Assembly (NCBI GenBank): GCA_026985375.1
Contig: JALSQP010000004.1
Span: 1-5,553, forward strand
Direction of reading: 5' to 3'
DNA from: Desulfurococcales archaeon
GTDB taxonomy: Archaea; Thermoproteota; Thermoprotei_A; Sulfolobales; Desulfurococcaceae
Length of the DNA stretch: 5,553 nt
The notes under the pieces: generated by a model
What the model saw: the letters and a program-made list of their open reading frames with translations, nothing else
Told to the model about the DNA's origin: nothing
The model's database searches: none
Shown: positions 1-4,537 of the stretch, piece by piece
Layout: every line of letters starts with the position of its first letter
Numbering within the stretch: the first letter of the stretch is position 1
Program-made: the position numbers and the translations under genes

Positions 1-1
1 T

Positions 2-76
2 ATTCTCTCCCGTCTAATAGCAGACATTGATCTCTCAAAATCTATGCTCATAAAAGTCTTCAGGAAAAAAAGTTAG
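2..76 (+). CDS. possible 3' end of an upstream gene (partial, doubtful)
   Basis: This is an open frame entering from the left edge with 24 codons, ending at TAG 74-76. The readable residues are hydrophobic and then basic, finishing in VFRKKS. Nothing identifies a family. It is listed only because it is the longest plus-strand frame that enters the window from the left. A competing minus-strand frame starting at ATG 27-25 cannot be excluded, and both may be spurious. Confidence 0.2.
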   Translation: MLSRLIADIDLSKSMLIKVFRKKS

Positions 77-294
77 CTATCCAAGGCATTGGGGAGCATC
101 TTCCCTCTGTGATGAGTCTATCGTACAACCATCAAAGTCTGCAACCTACGGGCTACCAATAACACCATTCAGAAAATAAAACACAATGATTATTCTTTCT
201 TGTGTATCGAGATGTAAAGAAACTGTTTGTTGGATTTAAAGATGAAGTTTTGATCAGCTCTAAATATATTCTCATCTTCTGTGAACAATTAGAC

Positions 295-312
295 TTTATA
301 CAGTATTTTATA
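295..312 (+). promoter_or_regulatory. putative TATA region for the DUF364 gene
   Basis: Two TTTATA boxes (295-300 and 307-312) lie 50-67 bases upstream of the ATG at 362. With the usual archaeal spacing of about 25 bases they would start transcription near 322-326 or 334-338. That gives a leader of roughly 25-40 bases, long enough to include the GGTGA ribosome site at 352-356. No clear purine-rich BRE was recognised. Confidence 0.4.
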
Positions 313-361
313 CCAAAACATAGATTCTATAGACATAGACACCATCTAAATGGTGACGCTG

Positions 362-1129
362 ATGGCGTTCTATGATCGTCTAGTAGTAAACATAAAACAA
401 CTATATGATCCTTCTTTGGTGGAGGTTATCGATGCCTGTATTTGTCTCAGGTATACATATGTTTTGACAAGAATTGAGAGAAAAGGGTATCTTGGTTTGT
501 CGCACACTTTTGTTGATCATCTTCGTAGGAGAGGCCCAAGCGTTACACTTGTTGATCCGGCTCGTCTAACGGATTATGTCTTGTCACGTGATCCTTATGA
601 GCGACAACTTGGAATTGCGTTGCTTAATGCATATTCTCAGTACTTCTACGATAAGACAGGCATCATTGATCTGAGCGGTGATGTTGATGCGTCGGATGCA
701 CTAGATATTAACGATCGCGACATGGTCTTGTTTATTGGCGATATTAGGCCATTGGTTGAGCGCGTTCGGGAGCGGACTAGGGAGGTCCTTATCCTTGAGG
801 ACGATCTATGTAGGAGGAGCGATTCGTTGCCAGGAACATATGTATCGCTCATAGGGAATCGTGCCGACATAGTGTTCATTACGGGCTCCGCACTGGTTAA
901 TGGGTCGTTAGACTATGTAGTGGGGATGACCAGAAGAGCTAGAGAGAAAGTGCTTGTAGGCCCGACAGCTCAGCTCCATCCGAGTTTTCTCAAGGGGACA
1001 GGGATTACTCGTATAGCGGGATGCTATGTCTTTGATCCCGAGAAAGTCATTGGTGGCTTGAAGCTGGGTTACGGTACTAGGTGGATACTCCGTTATAGTA
1101 GAAAGTTTGTCGTAGATGTACCTGGTTAA
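362..1129 (+). CDS. DUF4213/DUF364 putative heavy-metal chelation protein
   Basis: This cytoplasmic protein of 255 residues has no signal peptide or membrane segment. The C-terminal half fits DUF364, with VLFIGDIRPLV near residue 122, ITGSALVNGSLD at 173-184, VGPTAQLHP at 199-207, AGCYVFDPE at 219-227 and a Gly-rich GGLKLGYGTR near 231-240. Residues about 5-90, with LGIALLNAYSQY at 83-94, resemble the paired DUF4213 module. The family is a two-domain Rossmann-like fold with a proposed heavy-metal-binding role; no reaction is established. I chose ATG 362 because GGTGA (352-356) sits five bases upstream; ATG 350 would add four residues and has no such site. It has no transporter partner on its strand and ends inside a TTAA shared with the convergent gene. 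About half of its arginine codons are CGN, unlike the exporter genes. The family call is good; the function is unknown. Confidence 0.85.
   Translation: MAFYDRLVVNIKQLYDPSLVEVIDACICLRYTYVLTRIERKGYLGLSHTFVDHLRRRGPSVTLVDPARLTDYVLSRDPYERQLGIALLNAYSQYFYDKTGIIDLSGDVDASDALDINDRDMVLFIGDIRPLVERVRERTREVLILEDDLCRRSDSLPGTYVSLIGNRADIVFITGSALVNGSLDYVVGMTRRAREKVLVGPTAQLHPSFLKGTGITRIAGCYVFDPEKVIGGLKLGYGTRWILRYSRKFVVDVPG
1126..1129. other. shared stop TTAA of convergent genes
   Basis: The TAA of the rightward gene (1127-1129) and the TAA of the leftward gene (minus strand, plus positions 1126-1128) lie in the same palindromic TTAA. The two coding regions overlap by four bases and no intergenic terminator fits between them. 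Each transcript must therefore end inside the antisense of its neighbour. Confidence 0.9.
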
Positions 1130-1977
1130 GCTAAGTGTGGCTTCTGGTATCCTTTCGCGACATAGTAGAAGGTTACGGCGAGGAATACTATTAATGGTAG
1201 TCCGAATAAATATACTGCTATTCCGGCTGGCAGAATATGGCGTCCCTGCAGATTATAGTATATCGTATCCGCTAGCGCTAGAGATACAACTACGTTGACG
1301 TATGCTAGGAACACGAACATGGCATCCACGGTCTTCATTATAGCGTCCCACTTCATGTAGGGCTTGTAAAAGGCCTCCGGCTTTCTGAGACCTAGATAAG
1401 AAAGAAAGAAGGTTATGCCGACGAGCACCAGTATCGCTAGAATACTTGTAAGCAGTAGGGCATCCTTAGTCATGAATCCATTAGGCTGTCCTCCTGGGCC
1501 GAAATGCGACGCCACTTTATCCGGGAGAAGAGGATATGATAGAACTATATATGATATAGAGGACACATATGCAATGAGGCTTATAATTACAGCCGGAATA
1601 GCTGTCCTGAATCCTTTACTGAATTCGATTCCCCTGGTCTCCTGCGGCGTCTTGAGACTCTCTCGCTCGGCCTCGCGCTCAGCCATGAACACTATTATGA
1701 GGAGTATCGCGAGATAGGGTAGCGGAGATACCATGATAAGTAATATGTCGTTGAACCACATCGATATAATGTAGAGTATTAGTGCATAGATTATCGATGC
1801 TATTCCTGTAATTATATTGTACTTTCGCCATAGCCTCTTCGACACATATGCGTAGCCTATTCTTAATCCTATAAATGGTATGACCTTACCATATATGCCA
1901 ATCAGTATTGTTACTAAACCAGCTATCACAAATATAGCCACGTATATTTCAAGAACTAGACCTACTTGATCCGTCAT
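1126..1977 (-). CDS. SdpI-like/DUF1648 integral membrane protein
   Basis: This is a 283-residue membrane protein with about seven hydrophobic helices, near residues 8-29, 58-76, 79-98, 126-148, 174-195, 217-237 and 249-274. Between helices 1 and 2, residues 37-58 (GLRIGYAYVSKRLW, then NIITG) match the SdpI motif of G-hR...Trp...Asn...Gly. Residues 148-171 (YPLLPDKVASHFGPGGQPNG, then K171) match DUF1648, whose core is YP-LPD...HF...G-P-G...K. In Bacillus SdpI the DUF1648 part comes first and the SdpI part second; here the order is reversed. SdpI confers immunity to the SdpC toxin and can titrate its repressor SdpR at the membrane; whether this protein does either is inference. The ATG overlaps the padR stop as ATGA, and GGTGAT (1987-1982) inside the last padR codons is its ribosome site, so translation is probably coupled. 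It ends tail-to-tail with the DUF364 gene. No catalytic function is evident. Confidence 0.85.
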   Translation of the reverse strand: MTDQVGLVLEIYVAIFVIAGLVTILIGIYGKVIPFIGLRIGYAYVSKRLWRKYNIITGIASIIYALILYIISMWFNDILLIMVSPLPYLAILLIIVFMAEREAERESLKTPQETRGIEFSKGFRTAIPAVIISLIAYVSSISYIVLSYPLLPDKVASHFGPGGQPNGFMTKDALLLTSILAILVLVGITFFLSYLGLRKPEAFYKPYMKWDAIMKTVDAMFVFLAYVNVVVSLALADTIYYNLQGRHILPAGIAVYLFGLPLIVFLAVTFYYVAKGYQKPHLA

Positions 1978-2333
1978 GGTGTATCACCACGAAGTATTCT
2001 ATTTATGATCTCTCCTTCTTTGAGAGCTTCACTAATTATTTCTTCGACGAGTTCTTCATCTTTAGTTTTTATACGATAATACTTCTTCATCGGATATCCT
2101 GATGATGCCACCCAGTAGCTCTCGATCAAACCAAGTTTTTCCAACTTCTTGAGTGTATCGTATATTGTGCTCTCGCTAGGCCTTAGTAGTCCATCGGATA
2201 ATTCCTCGATCTTCTTCCTTATATTATAGCCGTGTATTGGCCCGTATTTATGGATGATGCTGAGTACTATTAGCTTGTATAGTCCTAGCCGCAGGTCTCT
2301 CAGTATTCTCTGCTTGATTTTCTCCCTATCCAT
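1974..2333 (-). CDS. PadR-family winged-helix transcriptional regulator
   Basis: This is a 119-residue DNA-binding protein of the short PadR type (PadR-s2 size). Residues 18-45 hold the first helices with the family hallmark GPIHGYNIRKKIEEL (31-45). Residues 51-70 (RPSESTIYDTLKKLEKLGLI) form the recognition helix, and 71-90 form the wing ending in KKYYRIKTKDE. A charged C-terminal helix (91-115) is the likely dimerisation arm. PadR proteins are usually dimeric repressors that lose DNA binding on contact with a small ligand, and many control their own operon and a nearby exporter. I chose ATG 2333, preceded by GTGAT (2342-2338) four bases away. The frame stays open upstream to 2510 but would run antisense into the ATPase gene, and the domain does not need it. 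Its stop overlaps the start of the SdpI-like gene. The likely targets are the dyads in 2334-2427. The family is certain; the ligand is unknown. Confidence 0.93.
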   Translation of the reverse strand: MDREKIKQRILRDLRLGLYKLIVLSIIHKYGPIHGYNIRKKIEELSDGLLRPSESTIYDTLKKLEKLGLIESYWVASSGYPMKKYYRIKTKDEELVEEIISEALKEGEIINRILRGDTP

Positions 2334-2356
2334 CCTGATCACTGTTGGGACAGAGC

Positions 2357-2363
2357 TTATATA
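2357..2363. promoter_or_regulatory. bidirectional TATA-like element
   Basis: TTATATA on the plus strand reads TATATAA on the minus strand. Rightward, a start about 25 bases downstream falls near 2386, giving the ATPase gene a leader of about 40 bases that includes its GGTG site. Leftward, the same spacing falls near 2335, making padR nearly leaderless. A second AT box, AAATAATA (2375-2382; minus strand TATTATTT), could instead serve padR, with a leader of roughly 20 bases that includes GTGAT. Which box drives which gene is not settled by sequence. Confidence 0.5.
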
Positions 2364-2380
2364 CTGGGTGTTTGAAATAA

Positions 2381-2399
2381 TACCTCTGACTCCGAGGTA
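2381..2399. promoter_or_regulatory. candidate operator, 19-bp dyad
   Basis: TACCTCTGACTCCGAGGTA is a near-perfect inverted repeat centred on 2390. The outer six bases of each arm pair exactly (TACCTC/GAGGTA), the pair at 2387/2393 mismatches, and the inner GA/TC pairs again. It lies on the predicted start site of the exporter transcript and 48 bases outside the padR start codon. A dimeric PadR protein bound here would block initiation of the exporter operon and might also affect its own promoter. Alternatively it could act as an RNA hairpin in a leader, but the predicted start site lies within it, which favours a DNA site. Confidence 0.55.
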
Positions 2400-2427
2400 A
2401 CAGTCTGTGATCAAGGTGTAATAAGGC

Positions 2428-3171
2428 TTGCCCACGCTTGTAGTAGAAGTGAACGACCTGCAAAAGGTATATCCCGGCGGAAAGAAAGCACTGAAAGGCC
2501 TTAGCTTCACCGTGAGGGAAAGAGAGATATATGGGCTGATAGGCCCGAATGGGGCCGGGAAGACAACAACCCTCAGAATACTCGCTACTATTCTCGAGCC
2601 GACAAGCGGGACGGCAAGGATCTACGGCTACGATGTGAAGAGCGAGCCAGAGAAAGTCAGAAGACTCATAGCTTATCTCCCCGAAGAAGCAGGGGCCTAC
2701 AAGTACTTGACAGGCCTAGAGTTCTTGGACTTCATAGCCTCATTCTACGCTGAGGACGAGCAAGCGAAGAGGAAGATGATCCAGGAGGCATGGAAGATCA
2801 GCGGTCTCGGGATAAGGATCAAGGACAAGATCAAGACTTACAGCAAGGGAATGCTGAGAAGACTCTTAATTGCCAAGACGCTCATGATACATCCAAAACT
2901 AGCAATCTTGGATGAGCCCACAAGCGGACTCGACGTGATAAACTCGACGAGAATAAGGAGAATCATCAAGAAATACGCGAAAGAATACGGCGTAACAGTC
3001 TTGTTGAGCAGCCACAACATGCTGGAGGTGGAGTATCTCTGCGATCGTGTCGGCATAATACATGAGGGCCGCGTTGTCGCCGAGGGCTCTCCAGCTGAGC
3101 TCAAGAAAAAGTATGAAGCAGAGAACCTAGAGGATGTTTTCACAAAGATCGTAGGAGGCGAAGAGATATGA
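2428..3171 (+). CDS. ABC-2 type exporter ATP-binding protein
   Basis: This 247-residue nucleotide-binding subunit powers the permease encoded next to it from the cytoplasmic face. The motifs are all in order: Walker A GPNGAGKTT (39-47), Q-loop region YLPEEAGAY (83-91) with Glu at the Gln position, signature YSKGMLRR (138-145) in place of LSGGQ, Walker B LAILDEPTSGLD (158-169) with catalytic E163, D-loop SGLD, and switch His196 in SSHNM. The C-terminus LEDVFTKIVG is typical of the NatA/DrrA/CcmA group. The length is a little short for that group but nothing is missing. The TTG start is supported by GGTG (2415-2418) nine bases upstream and an in-frame TAA at 2422-2424, so no earlier start is possible. 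The stop overlaps the permease ATG. The likely substrates of this group are drugs, peptides, lipids or sodium ions; the sequence does not say which. The neighbouring PadR regulator favours a stress or toxic-compound exporter. Confidence 0.95.
   Translation: MPTLVVEVNDLQKVYPGGKKALKGLSFTVREREIYGLIGPNGAGKTTTLRILATILEPTSGTARIYGYDVKSEPEKVRRLIAYLPEEAGAYKYLTGLEFLDFIASFYAEDEQAKRKMIQEAWKISGLGIRIKDKIKTYSKGMLRRLLIAKTLMIHPKLAILDEPTSGLDVINSTRIRRIIKKYAKEYGVTVLLSSHNMLEVEYLCDRVGIIHEGRVVAEGSPAELKKKYEAENLEDVFTKIVGGEEI
3154..3158 (+). promoter_or_regulatory. ribosome binding site of the permease gene
   Basis: GGAGG lies inside the last codons of the ATPase gene, nine bases before the permease ATG at 3168. Together with the ATGA overlap it indicates coupled translation of the two exporter subunits. 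Confidence 0.75.
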
Positions 3172-4484
3172 GGAGCGCGTTCTTAACCATGTTCATTAAG
3201 GAGATAAAGAGCATTATCCGTGATCCCAAGATACTCATAACTATGATTATTGTTCCAATAGTCCTAACGGGATTAATGTACGGTATCATGGGGGCGATGA
3301 CGACACAGGCCGTGAAGCAAGCGATGAAGCCGGGCGGAGAAATACTATTGGTTGATCTAGATCATGGATATTGGGCAGAGAACTTCACCAATTACTTAGC
3401 GAGCCATAAATATACTGTGATCAAATACAACGATATAGACTCTGCCATAAAGAACTACGATACTGCCTTATGCATCCTCGTTATCCCGAAAGGGTTCTCC
3501 GAAAACCTGACCAGAGGCTACAGGGCATATCTCAAGATATACTATAAGATCAGGGGAATCAGCTTCACAAGTATGATGACGGGATACAAGATATACGGAG
3601 TGATAGGCCAGTACTCCGATATGATATCAAAGCATATCCTTGAGAAAGCCGGACTATCACCGGAGTACGTGTCTTCTCCTGTGAACAGTACAAGCAATAT
3701 TGTCATTGGGAACACCATCATAAAGAATATTGACCCATCCCAAGTGACTGGGCCGCTCCTTATATTAGGTCTCTTCATACCCTTGATAATAGGCTTGCTC
3801 GCGGGCTTTGTAGCCCAGTTATCTGCTACGAGTATCGCCGTTGAGAAAGAAGAAAAAATGCTGGAAACTCTACTAACCCTCCCTCTCAGCCGGTTCAGCC
3901 TTATCGCCGCCAAAGTCGCCGCCGCATTCATAGTTAGCCTGATAGGTGGTGGAGCCTACTTCGTCATAATGGCTTGGTACTTCTCCCAGATATCAAGTCT
4001 TGGACCAGCAAACAATAATGCATCATCAATCGCTTTATCAGCGCTAATGAAAGCAGTTGGAATACAGACCCCAATATTACTGATCGTGGCTGGTTTCGGC
4101 ACGCTCTTCTTAGCTCTTGGAATAGCAATCCTTCTGGCAATGTTTGTAGATGATGTCAGGAGCGCTCAGATAATCAGCGGGTACATAATTGCACCATTGA
4201 TGCTGTCAATCTTCATCGGCTTATTCCTGGATATAACAAGCATGAGTCCTATACAGCAGACAGCCATAGCGGTAATTCCGTTTGTGAATCTCGTATTCAT
4301 ACTTAATCTCGGCCTGACTGGTAATGTTACCGCTCAGCTAGTGGTTGCCTTCTCCTCATGGGCTTACGCCATTATAGTACTCTATGTCGCATCAAGGATC
4401 ATAGGGACAGAGAAGATCTTCACCATGAAGCTGTTCAAGAGAAAGAGAAGAACCTCCTATAGTTTCCACCTTTTAACCAGGTAG
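3168..4484 (+). CDS. ABC-2 type exporter permease
   Basis: This 438-residue membrane subunit is the transport partner of the ATPase just upstream. The layout is typical of the NatB-like ABC2_membrane_3 group: a cytoplasmic amphipathic start (FIKEIKSIIRDPK, 9-21), helix 1 (about 22-43), a large outer-facing domain (about 44-196), then five helices near 197-220, 246-270, 303-326, 335-355 and 388-410, with an extra hydrophobic segment at 366-384. The cytoplasmic coupling segment after helix 2, SIAVEKEEKMLETLLTLPLS (222-241), is the clearest family hallmark. The outer domain carries sequons NFT (72), NLT (113) and NST (173). A loop at 276-290 is Asn/Ser rich. The C-terminus is a basic tail (KLFKRKRR, 421-428) that should lie inside the cell. 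The start at 3168 fits the GGAGG site. The substrate is not visible in the sequence. Confidence 0.92.
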   Translation: MRSAFLTMFIKEIKSIIRDPKILITMIIVPIVLTGLMYGIMGAMTTQAVKQAMKPGGEILLVDLDHGYWAENFTNYLASHKYTVIKYNDIDSAIKNYDTALCILVIPKGFSENLTRGYRAYLKIYYKIRGISFTSMMTGYKIYGVIGQYSDMISKHILEKAGLSPEYVSSPVNSTSNIVIGNTIIKNIDPSQVTGPLLILGLFIPLIIGLLAGFVAQLSATSIAVEKEEKMLETLLTLPLSRFSLIAAKVAAAFIVSLIGGGAYFVIMAWYFSQISSLGPANNNASSIALSALMKAVGIQTPILLIVAGFGTLFLALGIAILLAMFVDDVRSAQIISGYIIAPLMLSIFIGLFLDITSMSPIQQTAIAVIPFVNLVFILNLGLTGNVTAQLVVAFSSWAYAIIVLYVASRIIGTEKIFTMKLFKRKRRTSYSFHLLTR

Positions 4485-4490
4485 CAAAAC

Positions 4491-4523
4491 TTGTTTTTAA
4501 TCCAAAGCCAACCTATTTTTATC
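4491..4523 (+). promoter_or_regulatory. T-rich gap: possible terminator and promoter
   Basis: Two runs of five T (4494-4498 and 4516-4520) follow the permease stop and resemble the hairpin-free T-tract terminators of crenarchaea. The first, TTTTTAA at 4494-4500, could equally be a TATA box: a start about 25 bases downstream, near 4523, would give the next gene a leader of about 15 bases that contains its GGTG site. Whether the downstream gene is part of the exporter operon or has its own promoter cannot be decided here. Confidence 0.35.
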
Positions 4524-4537
4524 CCGGTGTACATGTA

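Larger units (their letters stand above)
1..349. other. AT-rich stretch with no convincing gene
   Basis: No supported gene lies here. At the left edge, the plus frame starting at position 2 is open for 24 codons and ends at TAG 74-76, with a basic tail (VFRKKS). This could be the 3' end of an upstream gene but is too short to identify. On the minus strand, an ATG at 27-25 opens toward the edge for 9 codons, with a TTTTAT box about 25 bases upstream, so a leftward leaderless gene is an alternative reading. From 77 to about 290 every frame is broken by stops. The only small frames, such as the 17-codon one at 186-239, have no clear ribosome binding site. A C-box-like GTGATGA at 109-115 has no matching CTGA D box downstream. 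The stretch is probably intergenic, ending in the promoter of the gene at 362. Confidence 0.5.
2335..2415. repeat. outer inverted repeat around the divergent promoter
   Basis: CCTGATCACTG (2334-2344) and CAGTCTGTGATCAAGG (2401-2416) contain TGATCAC and its exact complement GTGATCA (2336-2342 and 2407-2413), with partial matches beyond. The two arms flank the TATA region and the inner dyad. Each arm also contains the self-complementary TGATCA. Part of the match could arise because the left arm, read on the minus strand, is also the GTGAT ribosome site of padR. Confidence 0.45.

Noticed and set aside
90..106. Small hairpin GGGGA...TCCC
   Set aside because: Only four or five pairs and no T run after it; not convincing as a terminator or structured RNA.
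109..170. Possible C/D-box guide RNA starting at GTGATGA (109-115)
   Set aside because: No CTGA D or D' box and no second C' box at suitable spacing downstream.
186..239. 17-codon frame with three Cys
   Set aside because: No ribosome binding site and too short to distinguish from chance.
350..361. ATG 350 as start of the DUF364 gene
   Set aside because: The GGTGA site at 352-356 lies downstream of it and is correctly spaced for ATG 362; no TATA box is placed for a leaderless start at 350.
646..879. Minus-strand open frame inside the DUF364 gene
   Set aside because: Low-complexity Ser/Arg/Thr-rich translation with no domain, lying wholly antisense to a gene with clear family motifs.
1415..1717. 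Plus-strand open frame inside the SdpI-like gene
   Set aside because: It is an antisense shadow of a membrane-protein gene; no ribosome site or family resemblance.
2334..2510. An N-terminal extension of 59 codons on the PadR frame, antisense to the exporter ATPase start
   Set aside because: The PadR domain is complete from ATG 2333, which has its own GTGAT site; the extension crosses the divergent promoter and has no domain content.
2838..3143. Minus-strand open frame inside the ATPase gene
   Set aside because: Antisense to conserved ABC motifs and rich in Ser; no independent support.
3542..3931. Minus-strand open frame inside the permease gene
   Set aside because: Antisense shadow of the permease; no promoter or ribosome site recognised.
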